Below are positions 22,968 to 36,110 of a stretch of 64,000 nucleotides of DNA, in pieces. The DNA is from Numida meleagris. Taxonomy: Eukaryota > Chordata > Aves > Galliformes > Numididae. The DNA is taken from contig NC_034412.1 in assembly GCF_002078875.1 (NCBI RefSeq), forward strand, positions 78,482,041-78,546,040, written 5' to 3'. Position 1 is the stretch's first letter, and every line of letters begins with the position of its first letter. Both the position numbers and the translations under genes were made by a program. A model generated the notes under the pieces. It saw only the letters and a list, made by a program, of their open reading frames with translations, had not been told where the DNA came from and searched no databases.

Positions 22968-23007
22968 GCTATCGCTTAATAAGCAGCCGTTGAGACCCAC
23001 ATTTCTG

Positions 23008-25359
23008 AATGGGGAAAAAAATTTGCAAAGTTCACTATGAATATTTCTCACAATAATAAATTTGACTAGATCTATGGGTGACTTTTAAACAGCCAAAGCA
23101 ATATTCTATGGAGCACTTGAGTAATTACTTGCTAAAGAAGAAGAGGTCTTATTTTTACTTACATACTTTTACTATATCTTTGCCAGGATTTCTCATATGT
23201 ACACCCGTAATATTTCCCAAATTGTTGCAAGAGCAACGTATCTTAGGAAAAATGATAACCATATTCATCAAGTAAATCCATTAATGTTGCTAGGAAGACT
23301 GTTCTTGTGCCACCAGGCATTGGATCAATCACAGACTTCAAAGTGTATAACTGTAAAGGTTCGAAATGAAGAAAATAACTACAGTAAACAGAAAAATGAA
23401 AATGTCAAGAAATAGATAGGACAAACAGGTGATATGTAGATGACCAGGGTTCAAGATATTATTGTACCTTGCTCTGGCTCAATAAACTCTTTAATCAAAT
23501 GAAAACAATTCCAATAGAAGACAGCCAAAGAAAAAGTGACCCTAGAGTACAATGGTTAGTGCATGTAAGTGACTGGAAGATGTGAAAACTTGTCAGCCTG
23601 AATATATTTCCTTGCAGCAATAAGATGAAAGCTACTCATGTAGTTGCAGAGTGAATAAGATCTTACAGCATGTAAGGAAGAATATTATGAGAAGTAATAT
23701 TATTTTTTAAATAGTCTCTCTGCTGAAATTATGAACAAAAGTGAATGCTAAATTGTGCTGGAATCCCCATGCAATTCCATATGTATCACATAAAAATCAA
23801 ATAATTCATAATGAATAATGTTAGTGCTGAAAAAGAGCAAGAAATAATTTTAAACAATAATTAGCTTGATGCTGTAGCAAGCTGTTTTAATGTTTTGTTA
23901 AGTTGAGTAGTAAGTTTCTACTCCATTTGGCAAATGCACATTACAAACCAAAAATATTGCTGTGTTTTAGAATCCTGATATTAATGTAGGCTGGCTTAGC
24001 CTGTGCATAGCATAGCACTCATAATAGTAGGCTGCGCATCTCCTGTTATCACCTTACTTTTTTGCAACTTTTACATAATAGGAAAAGTAAGCCAGTTTGC
24101 CTACTGCCATCATCTGTGCAGTTAATGAGAAAGCATTACATTAAACTAATATCAGCTGAAAATTGAAAGTGAGCATTTCAATGACAGCAGGGCATCTAAC
24201 TCCAAAGCTCCTAGTTTGAATCACCTCATTCTTTCATTGACAAATGGATTAATCCAATGTGTCTACTTGCACTGAGTAAAGCTTATTTTGTTACAGAAGG
24301 CATTCACTTTCTGTTGAGCACAGCGAAATAGGTAAATCTGTCCTTTAATTTAGCCCTCTAAAATTAAATTTCTTAATCCTCCTCTCCCCCTGGAAATTCT
24401 TCACCTTTTTTTCTTGTGCTAATGTTCTCTGTTTCTAAGCATTTATTTTTGAGATCTAGACCAACTGTAAGTGGATAGTCTTTATAAAAAGACTGTTTTT
24501 GGGGCTGCAAATATCTGAGGGATGCCACGGTCGTTGTAAAATTTACACGTAATAGCTTTGAGGTTTGGAGGCAATAAGAGAGCTCAAAAGTTTCAGGTCA
24601 GAGCTCAGAGTAAATTCATTAATTCTTTTTTTTTTTTAACTGAAGCACATAAAAAATAATGAACTGGGCCTGCTGAGCACATTTTGCTACATATTGCAGT
24701 AAACAACTTTTTTTTCACCAAGGATTACTTGCAGCTTTACATTTTTAATCTGCAGACAAAGATGTGGAGAGAGGGAGCAAGAAGAATAACGTTAAGGGAA
24801 TAACTTACCCCACATATGTAGTGTTCCATATATTGCGCTACATGTTGCCACTACCGTTGTCTTAGGACACTAGCATGGTCTCTTTCTAACGCTTCAGTCA
24901 GGGTGGATGTAGATACTAACGCACACAAACATAGACATATAGCTAGGGTAATGCAGAGGATGTTCACAGAAATCTACAGAAGTGCAATGGTTTGTCATAA
25001 ATTACTGCTAGAAACACAGAAAGCATCCCACATTGACATTTCAGCAGTAGGTTGGTATGATATCATATTGATATTACACATCCTTTCATCTCCCCCAGGA
25101 AACTGTATACACCTATATTAGTATCAACTGCTATGGCAGTCTCAGCAGCATCTGTATTGGGTCTGCTGCTGTTTTCAGACTACAGTGTGAAGACACCCAA
25201 ATGATTACATAAGGAACCTCTCCACATTCATGAGGTGCTGCAGCCAAGCCTTACTAGATTCAGGGTGGCATTTTGCCCTGTTGATTAACTGGTTTAGGTT
25301 AGTGCCACTTTACTGATTTCTATGCTTAAGTTCCCTGAAGAAGTAGACATACCCTAAGA
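23008..25359. other. no gene recognised
   Basis: AT-rich unique-looking DNA with a T run at about 24627-24639. Open frames at 23078-23275, 23197-23415 and 24903-25121 have no recognised domain. Confidence 0.55.
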
Positions 25360-25449
25360 ACCTGGTCTAGTGGTTGGCGACCCTGCACTCCGCAGGGAGG
25401 TTGAAACTCGATGAACTTTGAGGTCCTTTTCAACCCAGGCCATTCTATG
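25360..25449 (+). mobile_element. CR1 LINE, last 90 bp of the 3' UTR
   Basis: Reads AACCTGGTCTAGTGGTTGGC, GAAACTCGATGAACTTTGAG and CAACCCAGGCCATTCTATGA, the end of the CR1 subfamily also seen (complemented) at 47134 and 54669. Extreme 5' truncation. Confidence 0.88.
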
Positions 25450-26880
25450 ACAGATGAGAAAATACAATGATAATTATAATGAAACATCAAATGATTCTTT
25501 TAACAACTAATTGGAGTTTCTCAAACAGTAAGTTTATATATTCTAGACCTACAGTTCTTTGTGGTTTCTTTAATAGTTATCAACACTTCTATATGGGATA
25601 TAACCAGTAAATACTGTGTTATGTGCTTAAAGTTGCTTTATGATGGTAAACATACTAAAATTGAAAACTGATTTTTGTCTTTTTGACTTCCAAAGAAAGA
25701 AAAAGTCTTAGCAGTGTAGGTAAAAAAATAAAAATAAAAATCTCAACTTCAGAAACACTAATACTTATTAGAAGTACATCTTTTTTTATAAAAACTATCT
25801 GAAACATCTGGAACAAATGAGTTCCAAGCACCCATAAAAAAGTAATAACATATACTTTGATATATTAAATAATACCATAAGTTAAAACAATTTAAAGGCA
25901 ATATTAATATATTCTGGTGTTATATATTCTGAATATATAATAAGTGTTATATAACAGAATAGATTTTAAGTTAGATTTTTCAGTTAGATTTTTTGATTGT
26001 TTTTACATGTACAAATACTCTAATATACACACAAAAAACCATAGATATGAAACGACAAAACTGAATCTTGCTAATTACATTTAAATTTAGGAAGAAGACA
26101 AAAGTTAACACTTTGCATTGAAAAGATAAATCTGATAGGAAGTTAACATTTTAAGAGGTATAGCAGTTACATTATGTGTCTTATGATTAACCTTTTTAAA
26201 ATTTGTTTTTTTTTTAGTTAGTGCTACCATGCTAGCGTGATGTTTTAGAGTTAGTGGTAAACAATGTTTCCCATTAAGGATGATTACAGATGGCAAGAAG
26301 TCCTCCTTGAAAGACACTGTCACTCTTTCTAAGATTAATTACAAGCTTTCTCCTGTATTTGTAGAGTGAGCAGAGCCTGTGAACATAGGTGGTCAACACC
26401 CACATAATAGCCATATTGTCTGTGAACAAAAAAAAACGTCTATGACTTCAGAGTGGGCCAAGGGAGCTACAAGGTAGTCCTGTCTATTCAGTAAATGACT
26501 GAATCTAGTATTCCTTCAGAAGAAAGCATAAAAGCAAGCAGCAATATGGGTGGCTGGCAAATATAAGGGTGCTCACTTAACAGTGGTGACAGGGATACCA
26601 TTATATTCAGTAAATGCCTTGACTTGGAACATGAAGACAAAAAATAATTTATGAAAGAAATGTGTGAGGGAAGAAATGTGGGAATTTAATCTTGTTCCTT
26701 GCAAATTTAACACACACAAAGGTGTATTCCCATTTCCTTATGATGATTGTTTTTTGCCATTTATGTCCTCATTCACAATAGTTCCCTCCAGGAGCTGGCT
26801 TTCAGGATGCACAATGTTCCTGATGGATTATCTGGCAGCTGACCCCACAGGCTAGTAGCATCTACTCCCCTATCTGACTT
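25450..26880. other. no gene recognised
   Basis: Very AT-rich, including 25860-26030 with dense TATATT runs. Nothing recognised. Confidence 0.6.
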
Positions 26881-27655
26881 CATTCACTGTTTCCAAATCC
26901 ACTCAGGATGTTTCTCCAGCAGCTGGCGCTTGTTCCCCTGCAGTGCTCCCACACATGTACAGGATAGAGGGTGAGATTACATACAGAAATGGTAAAGAAA
27001 GGATTTAATAAGACAGACTGCAGTAAACAGGCACAGGTTCTGTCAAATAAGTGTTATCAGCCCCGTTTTGCACTCCACCAACCCTTTTTATACTTCTTCC
27101 TGCTCATTCCTCCTTTGCTACTGCTTGCTCCACTTTTGCTGTATGTTCTCCATCAGTTTGCTTAGTTCCACTGACTCTTGCAACATCTTTTACCCTCAGG
27201 TTGGCATCCTTATCAGCTGTGAAGCCCCAGTTCCCCTGATATTTCCTGATAGCCCATCAATTAGTGTGTCTGATGAGATTTGCTCCTTGTCTTGGTCTCT
27301 GTTACATTTGCCTGTCAGATTTGTGTTTCAATAAATTTTGTTCCTGGCTTCCCCCTTTTCTGTAGTAATCCATCTGACAAAGTCTCTGATCAGATAATCT
27401 TACATAAATAAACATTCTCACACTCCAAGAAACCCTCACCAATCACTGTGACTGACCAGCTTTTGCTTCTCCTTACTGCTTCCTTTGTCATTATTACGTG
27501 TTCTCATCTCTGTATGTTGTTGCTTACTATTGCTTACTCTGTTGTTATCGCTTCTTACTTCTCTCATTATCCCCTTTTGCGCTCTGAAGTTCCTTGTCCA
27601 GATACCCTGCAGCAGCAGATGCTTTCTCATTCCACATACCCTTATACCTATATTT
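26880..27655 (-). mobile_element. probable LTR of an endogenous retrovirus (-), ends not fixed
   Basis: On the minus strand TATAAAAAGGG (complement of 27082-27092) is followed about 80 nt later by ATTAAA (complement of 27004-27009), the usual spacing of TATA box and poly(A) signal in an LTR. The 5' flank (27100-27655) is purine-rich on that strand, as in a U3. No TG/CA ends, target duplication or primer-binding site could be fixed. The small plus-strand open frames at 26971-27334 reflect the pyrimidine bias. A non-retroviral promoter is possible. Confidence 0.4.
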
Positions 27656-29967
27656 AAGAATTAAGGAAAAGCTCTGGTCTGGGTATCTGGTCAAAACCAG
27701 AATAAGATAAAATCTCTTGTAGGAAAAGATACAAAGTTATGGTAAAAACATGATATTGGGTTGACTTTAGTAGGTAGAGTAGAAAACTGTAAAAACAACA
27801 AAAACAACAAACTATACAGGTGGTTGTAGAGCTGTTAATTTCTTCAGCTTCTGCTGCTATTTTCTTTCTTTTTTTTTTTTTTTTTTTGGTGGTGGGGCAG
27901 ATATATTGAGAAAAGGATACTGCTGTGAGTGGAGAATGTTGCTATGGTCATGCTGGGAATAGAAGTGGGACCTAAATGATAGTCTTGTGCCAGGAAGAGG
28001 GAATTACAGATCAGAAACAAAGCTTTCCTGAAAGCTTATGGAAGTCCAGCACATACTAGTGGCATGGCTTTGATACCTACGTCCATGTGTTCCTAAATTT
28101 TAACTGCTGGATTTGATTCAATGGGTTTCCCGCTTGGAGAGGAATATTTCTAAAGATCTGATACACAGAAATTTCTAACTTAAGTATTGACAGTGCTGTA
28201 TCATGTAACTGACAAGTAGTATTGCCTTGCTATATTGTCTGAGTTCTTTTAATGGTGATTAATTATTTTAATTTTCAGTTCTAGTAACAACTAGAGACTG
28301 TCATGTCTCATGACAGAGACTACTCATGTCTTATACCTAATGATGATAGAAATAGTCTAAGAAAAGTAGAGAACAGTAGTTTCGGTTTCATCAGGTAATC
28401 AGAAAACTGATAATGATTAAAAAATAACAATAATTTTAATCTTCTTTCCTTGATGATTTGTTTTAAAATATGGTTTCATTTGTTCTTATGTGGTTTTTGG
28501 AATTTGTCAGACTGAAAAAAAAACTTATTCTTCTGCTATGGAAGTGAAGCATACAAAAAAGAACCACACAAAAAAGCAGTATCTTTTTCAAGAGCCTATC
28601 TTAGCAATAATGAAAAATGTCATTCTTATTTCAAAATTCAGCTGTTCTATTCTTGACCATTCTTCATTCTCACTTTAATTAGCTAATGATTTTCTTCTTT
28701 GTTCCCTGCTAGAAAAAGAAAACTCTTAGTGACTCTTAATAAAGGATAGTCAGGCCTAATACCCATTTTATTTAGTGGATGGCAGAAAACAAGTCTTCTG
28801 TTTAATTCATGTCTATTGTTTTTTGGCTTTGAAATGTGCTAAATAATCCTACTGTGGATCTTCTTTACGTTATTCTTTTTCTTTCACATCTGGATAACCA
28901 AGATGACACTAGCATTTCTGCAGTAAAAAAAAAAAAGAGAAATTGCAGTCCTACAGAACACAATTTTCTGAAGGATTCTTTAGTGTTAACTCTGATTTTA
29001 ATGAATTCAAAGGAACTTCAATCTCAGTACGAAAGTACTGAAGACTTTAGAAATTTTCGTAATAACTTTGACACAATGGTAGTACCTGGGAAATATTATT
29101 AATTTAAGCTTAATTTATCTAAATCCTCTAGTCTACTATGGGTTAAATGCTTACCAAGATTTTCTAACCAAATTATTTTATTTTTCTCTATACAATGTAA
29201 AGAATAAATAATTTCTCTTTTGTTGCTTTAAAAAAAAAAATCAAGAGCTTTTAATAATTAGGAACTTCATCCTGTCAGATTTTGCATAACTTGAGCATCT
29301 GAAAAACACTTGTGACAACTGAGATTTCTAACTACATTGCAGAACTGATTCCCAAAACATTAGTCTATTGAAACGTGAAAAATTTTCTCAGATTAATAGA
29401 CTCCAAAAAAACTCAAACAAATTAGGAATCCCCTCTAGCCTTGCTTACTTGCATTCCTGTGCATGCATACCTGTCTCACTTAATTTTCAGTAGAAAAAAA
29501 TGAACAGTGACAAATGTGTAATGGTTTATACATCCTCTAAATCTAATCATCAATTAAGCAACGTTGTGAATGACTTCTGTTGTGTTTTGTTTGCTTAATC
29601 TGCCTAAAGCACTTAACTTAAAACTCAAATACAGAACGAGTTTCTAAAAGGCACGTAATGGAAGGTAGTCTCATTCATTTCTTCCCTTCTGTCTTGAATG
29701 ACCCAACCATTGTGAGAGAAAATAATTTAGCTGTACTGAGCTTTGTGCTCAAAGTAGTAAAGCTGTAGAAATGATCTAGGAAGGGCATTAGAGAGACAAG
29801 AAGTGCATTTTTGGAAAACTGTACCTCCATCCTATGTGGATCTTTAAAACTTGCCCCTTCAGAGGTCACTGGGGAATTCTTCATATGCTAAGATACTGTA
29901 CGAAACTGGACATTCTGTATAAAATTTGTGTAGCACTTCAAGCTCCTGTTTTGAATTTGACTAGAAG
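27656..29967. other. no gene recognised
   Basis: AT-rich DNA with a long T run (27867-27888). Open frames at 28490-28678 and 28836-29102 carry no recognised domain. Confidence 0.55.
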
Positions 29968-29971
29968 TACT

Positions 29972-30608
29972 TGTTGGAAATACCCAAATAATTTATCAGG
30001 ACGATATCTCTGATATGAGCAGATTTTATTTGCAATTTCAATGGTGGGCATCCTGCGAGCAGGAGCGCACCTATGGACACAGTATGACAGCTTTTGTACC
30101 TTGTTTCTCCCCCTTGCCTATCCCCTCCCCTCCTTCCCCATTGGCTGGGTACTCCAGGTTCACAATCTTATCGAAGCTTTACATTTGTTAATTACATTCT
30201 GACACTTGTTCTATCTTGTGCCAGTCAGTCGCCATCCTGCTGTTTCCAAGATGTCTCGGTACTCTTCTTATCGTGTCGATATGGTGATTTTTCTCTAAAG
30301 CTTCTTCCATTCTGTCCAAAAGACGCTTCCTTTGTTAAACGAAGAGCACCGTAGGGGGTTGGAGAGGTGCCAGGCCTTCCTCAATATCTTCTTCAGGCCC
30401 TCTCTAAGGCATGTCATGACTTGTCCTTTAAATTTGTGCAGGATATTCTTGCAATGTGCGTGACAAAGTACAGCATATATTTTCCTGCTGACTATACATA
30501 AATTGATACTAGCTAGATTTTGATAAAGGACCCAAATGGCAGCAGAAGCCATGAAATCAAGAAAATTCTAATCTTGTTCTAATGCAGAAACAACATTCAA
30601 TTCCCACA
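29972..30608 (-). mobile_element. solo LTR, endogenous retrovirus family A (-)
   Basis: Reverse complement of the LTR at 17475-18078. Plus-strand ends are TGTTGGAAATACCC and ATTCCCACA. It is 637 bp, longer than its partner mainly through a C/T-rich stretch at 30106-30135 (TATCCCCTCCCCTCCTTCCC) next to the CCAAT box. The flanks are TACT and GTCT, so no clean 4-bp target duplication remains. The poly(A) signal position holds TTTATT (minus-strand AATAAA) near 30026-30031. It carries the same U3 open frame as family A copy 1. Confidence 0.85.
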
Positions 30609-33600
30609 GTCTTCAGTCTTGCTTAATACCTAAACCTGATCAGATTCCAGAAATTTCCCAGTGGGTCTTGAGAAAGGGAAGATATTGTGAAGCCGCTCAA
30701 CCCTCTAGCTATGGCCATTCTTTATTATGCAGGAGCATAATCTGTAGGAATCGTAGGAATTACAGTCAGTGCAATAATCTTCTATGTCTAGGAAATACAC
30801 ATCTTCCTCTTCTGATGTTGGTTAGTGGACAGTACTTCTCATAAATAAAGCAATAGTGCCTTGAGCTTCCTTTTAAAAAAATAGACTGAGGTGAAAGTTG
30901 TGTTTCCTTCTATTTCCTTCCTGCACAAAGGACTATTTGTTCTTTGTTTATGTGAAACAACTCATCTGAAATTTTTGCTGCTACAAATAAAGAGCTTTAA
31001 TTCTGGAGAGAAAGAGATCACAGTGCATCTCAACCTCTATTTTAGAATTTAATCCTTGCTCATTGCAGCTTATTTGTGTATTTCTATATTTCTGCAGTGG
31101 TTAATTCTCTGTGTACTTTTTTAGACCTATTGCATGAAGGATGAGAGGAAAACAAAATGGACTGTTTCAAAATGGCCCTCATATAATTTGGTAAATTTTG
31201 TTCTCAGTAAGGCTTTCTAAAAGCTCTTTGACAATTAAAAATGCTAAAACTATTTGAGGAACTTAAGTAGTAAAAGGTGGGCAGTGAAGATTAAGAAAAA
31301 CAACCTTATTCTCAGGGCATACCATAGGGATGTATGTTTTAATGACAAAAAGGTGATTAGATAATATTGTACTTACTGTACATATCTTTTAGATTTCAAT
31401 TAGATTAAAATTTTAATTTTGTTTTTCATAATGAAAATAATAAACAGATCTCAACTCTTAAGCATCTTCTGTCCATTCACTGGAGTTTATCTAATGGCAG
31501 TTTTCTGTATCTATACAGCAAAGTAGATGCTAAATGCAGCAATTTAAATCAGACACTCAGTACAAAAAAAAAGATTTTCTTCTTTTTAATTTTGTAGCTC
31601 CTCCCCTACTGTTAGTAGAAGCTTCTGAAATAATACCTCTGTAGCTGCTCCCATTATTTTTTTTAAAAATGCATAAAGCTAATAAAAAAGCAGCAATTCT
31701 AAAATAAAGATATTTCTAAGTGTACAAAAGCAGTTGCTGTATTGATGCTTGCAATCAATTACTATAGTATAAGGCATTCACTTCTCTAGAAGAACCCATT
31801 ATTTTGAAACATAATACAAAGTCACAGCAGGTTGTATAAAATTTGGCCATGCATACAGCATCTCAGCCAGATACAGTGAGTATTAAACAAGCTAGACTGT
31901 GTGTATTCTACAAAAATAAGTCAACAGTTCCTGTATCAGTGTTCTAAACTACTTTACCACATTCATTTTCAGGATCATGACATTCATTACTGAAACTAAA
32001 CCCTTCACTGTGCAGTCTGTCAGTGTTTAAACCAGTGTACCAGCTGAAACAGAAGTGGAATTAACTTTCAATGACTAGCTTCTCTGTTTCATGGAATTTA
32101 TACATTCATGTGCCTACATGCTTTTGCTATATAAGAAAGTCTCAGTAATCAGAATTTTGCACGATTTTAAATAGAAATTTTCAACTTTCTCAGACTTATT
32201 AGTAGACGTCAAGTAAAGTATTCATTTTACTTGGCTTTTTAATTAAGTACTAAGTAATTAGGTCACGTTTGCTATTTTGTTGAGATGACAGACACAGTAA
32301 CTAAAATTAAACATTAAAAATGTAGTATAAATTTTCAAACATTTTAATGTCTATGTTCTCATTAAATGAGGTTCAATAGTATTCAGTATTTGCATACATT
32401 TGTTATTGAGAATTTCATCATTCTTATAATTCTCTCATAGTTCCAGTGAATTATTTGTGTATGCATATACATGCATATGAAACAGCAAAGTATTACTATG
32501 CATTTATTACAATATATCATGGTCATCTAATTAGGCAAGTATTATAGTCATGTTTATTATACTAATTATTACATTTTGGAAGGACTTCACTCAACTTCCT
32601 GTATTTTGAGGAAGGACTGAAGAAGGGATAAACAATAGCTTATTTCAATGATTAATAAGTTTGCAAGAAATAAGCTCTGCAACTTCTTTTCCCATAGCAT
32701 GAAGTATAGCTATTGAAATGTTTGAAGATTCCCTGAATGTTAGACATAAAATTATGACAATATTAGGAGCAGGAATGATACCGTAGAAGATTGCAAAGAT
32801 TCCAAAATGTAACGCTCAAGATTTCCATTTTTCACCTATACTTGTATGGTCCTTTTGAGCTGTCCAGAGCACATTCTGGTTTGTATTCTGGATGAACTAA
32901 ACATTTATTCACTGTTTTGTTACTTGCAAGCACTGTTCTTTCTTTTCCTAAAGAGTTAACATACTTTGAATGTACATTGCTACTTTGCTATTATGCTCTC
33001 AGCAACATTGATCCTGGGTACCCTGTGAGAAATGCATGATAGAGGCAGGACTTTTACATGTTAGAACAAAGTTCTCAGCATGACCTTTGAGAGTCATATC
33101 CCTTCGATTTGCTTTATCATAAATAAGGCCACTTACTTCAGTCTTGCAACTTGTTTTTATGTCTATATCTAGATATAACTGGAGGGAATAAAAAGGGTAA
33201 AATTGTTTCTAACTATACAGAAGAGTAGGCACGAAACATATCTAAATAGTAATATTTCTATGTTACACTGAAATTAAGGCATCTGGAGAGCAACAAAAGA
33301 ATTTGGACTTAATAAAAGGAGACTTGATCTCTGAAGTGGAAAAAAAACAAACTCCAACACAGAAAACATGGAGATGATTAAATGAAAAATCAGTAGCCTA
33401 TGGGATGCAGTTTCAAATAACTGACTTTTTGTAACCACTATCTTGTTGATGAAGCCAAGGTTCTTGCTGTAAATGCTGTATAAACAAGTAACTTACTAGT
33501 TTAAATAGTAACTTGAAACAATCTTTTACTTTACACGAATGCAGTAGAGGATAAAAGTCTTTCAAATGAATGCCTGTAAACACAATATCCTTAAAAATGT

Positions 33601-34648
33601 GAATATACACTTCCTACATTTCTCAATTTAGAGAATATAGTTTGAGGTTCATATTTGGTCCATCTTTTCTCCACTTTAACACTGGAGAGATTGTATTTTA
33701 AAGACATAAAAGAATAGTATAGTTGAATTTAATTTACCACGTTTAAAATGTCAGTGGTTTTGTTTCAGTTGTAATATGCTCTAGAAAGCCATACATTATT
33801 TATTTACACCAGTGAGTAACGTACTGATATTTCTTCTTAATAAAAAGTTAAGGTAGATTTTCAGTTAATGAAGTTAATATATTTTATAGAGGTTTATAAC
33901 TGATACACAATTATCCCCTTTGCGAATCTTAACCAAGATCTCACGGATTACAGCAATGGCTCTGAGTTATGGTAACGTGACAGTTAGTATGGGCATAGCA
34001 TCCCCCCCCCCCCCACACACGCATCCTCCAACTCTATTTTGTCTTTTCAGGAAACCATCCAGCATAAAGTTCAATCTCTCCTCATTACTGTGTTCAGCCA
34101 TCTCCCTATGGAAAAAAAAAAAAGGCTTTCATGTTTCTGCATTTTTTTATGCTGAATTTGCAATCAGTCAAGTTGTTACTGCAATACCAAGTAATCTTTT
34201 TATTTTTCTTTCTAATTCTACTAATATAATGTATGTATAATATACTTCATAGTAAAACTTAACATACACCATTGCTTGAAATAATCAGTACAGATGTATA
34301 AAATTGTTGGATAAACTTAATTTTTGTTTCTCAACCTTTGCGTAATACCAAAAAAGGGGAAAATTTTCATTTAAATTAGTAGAGACTGCTATGGGAAAAC
34401 AACAATAAATCTTACCACAAAGAGTTTTCATAACATTGATTCAGATTTGTGTGCCTAATGTGCATACCTACTCTAACTAGTTCTTTAATATTTTCATTGA
34501 TTTCATGCTTTGAGATGTGCACTCTAAGATTATAGAATCAATAATGCTTTTTTACCTGCACAGAAATGTTTTCTTGACTATTCTTCCTAGCAAGATATCT
34601 ATAATATTGTTCTACAGATAATAAAGCACTATAGACAAAGTAAAAGGC
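30609..34648. other. no gene or repeat recognised
   Basis: AT-rich DNA. Only low-complexity items: C13 followed by a short (AC)n at 34002-34020, and poly(A) at about 34110-34122. No transposon sequence recognised. Confidence 0.55.
34002..34020. repeat. C13 homopolymer plus (AC)n
   Basis: A run of 13 C followed by ACACACAC. Simple sequence, error-prone in assemblies. Confidence 0.9.
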
Positions 34649-34728
34649 ATGGTTTAGTGGGAAGTATTGGTGATAGGTGGACAGTTGGACTGGATGATCT
34701 TAAAGGTATTTTCCAACCTTGGTGATTT
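34649..34728 (+). mobile_element. CR1 LINE, last 80 bp of the 3' UTR
   Basis: GGTTTAGTGGGAAGTATTGG, GTTGGACTGGATGATCTTAA and TTTTCCAACCTTGGTGATTT match the extreme 3' end of the CR1 subfamily seen at 5862 and 7995 (in complement). The tail repeat has decayed. Confidence 0.85.
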
Positions 34729-35589
34729 TGAAATTAAAATGTTTATTTTTAATTAATATTATCTTTCTTTGAACCCAGATATAAGCCTACTAAAGTAATA
34801 TAACTAATGAAAGTATGGAAGAATTGCGTAGCGCTGCGATGGCATGCCAGACACAATGCATAAGCATTCTTCCATCAGCATGTGAGGGATATGATCAGCA
34901 GGGGAGGGGAGGAGGTCAAAAAAGTCTGTATAGTTGCACATACAAGGAACATAAGTGGAAAAATGAAGAGGTTACTAGTATGGACAAGATAAACAAGGTA
35001 AGCACAAGGAGTGCAAAAAGGTTGAACATCCTATAAAATATACAAGATGAATGAATGTGAACAAACAAGTGATCAAACAAACAAGATAAATATTATGGAG
35101 CAGATGATATGGAAAAAAGGAATAGAGAAAGCAAATAACAAGTGTCAAGCATAAATAGGCAAGATCGGGGAAAGGAATAACATGATATAATGTGACATAA
35201 ATATAACTTTGTAATAAAATGAACAATGAATTTTAAAAATCATGATGCAGAGATTAATTACTTCACTATAATGTAAGTAAAATAATACGTAAATTTTCAC
35301 AGCTGTTCTAAAGAGCAGATCAGGTACTATGCTGAGCTCTAGAAACTTCTACCTAAACTTGTTTCTCATCTTTGTTGGTGATCCATAACAGATATTAAGG
35401 AAATGACTGAAAGAAGGACGTATGTATATGCATGTACAAAGATAAAAAGAAAATACGATTCTACTGAGATCCAAAATGCCACAGTGTAGACTGTAAATTA
35501 AATAAGTAGAAGCATAGCAACATCTATGCGTAATCAAATTTGTAAGATCATTGCACCTTCCTAAAGGGAAGATACTAGGCATGCTCACA

Positions 35590-36110
35590 GAAATCTCCTG
35601 ACTTTCAGGACCCTGAGGTTGCTATTAGGCCATGCTGTCCCTGTCCAGCCTCCACCTGAACCTGTCCCCACTCTGCCCATGGGCCCAGGACCCCATTTCA
35701 GCTTAGCCCAAGGCTATTTGTCCCAGATCCCAATGACATCCTGAGAGTGAATTTTTCAGTGCTGTCTGTGCTGCTACCCGGATGAACACCTGTTTTCTGT
35801 AGTGATCTTGTTTCCAGTGCTGCCTCCTGCTTCTTCTGACTGCCCAGATACCCTGAATGGACCACAGATTTAGTTTCTGGCTTTGCTGTGACAAAATCAG
35901 ATGATGGACCCTGCTACTAGCACCTGGCTCTGCCCACCACTCTCAGACTCTAGGGGGCTGTGACTCATTGGTAATGGTTAATGCCTGTGCTGATGTCTCT
36001 CTTGCTTCCAGTGACCCTTCCCCCTACTGCTCCTTAAAAATGGCTGTATGATTGTCTGAAGGTATATTACTGGAGTACCTTTGCAGTGCTGACTCCATAA
36101 AAAAAAAAAT
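35590..36110. other. GC-richer block ending in poly(A), unassigned
   Basis: About 500 bases with many CC and CTG words (CTGTCCCTGTCCAGCCTCCA, GGCCCAGGACCCCATTTCAG) in AT-rich surroundings, ending GACTCCATAAAAAAAAAAAT at about 36092-36111. The terminal A run could mark a retroposed transcript. No open frame, domain or target duplication was recognised. An old LTR is an alternative. Confidence 0.35.

Larger units (their letters stand above)
22562..23001 (-). mobile_element. solo LTR, endogenous retrovirus family B (-), CpG-rich
   Basis: On the plus strand it runs TGTTACTATCCC...GAGACCCACA, flanked by a perfect 6-bp duplication TTTCTG (22556-22561 and 23002-23007). A 6-bp duplication is typical of avian alpharetrovirus/ERVK-like integrases. 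Read on the minus strand: TGCGCAGGCGCA-type site and CTTCCGG-type ETS site early in U3, several CCAAT boxes, TATAAT near 22688-22696, then AATAAA (complement of 22665-22670) only about 20 nt later, then U5. It is 440 bp, GC-rich with many intact CpGs, which suggests a fairly recent insertion. No internal genes remain. Confidence 0.85.
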
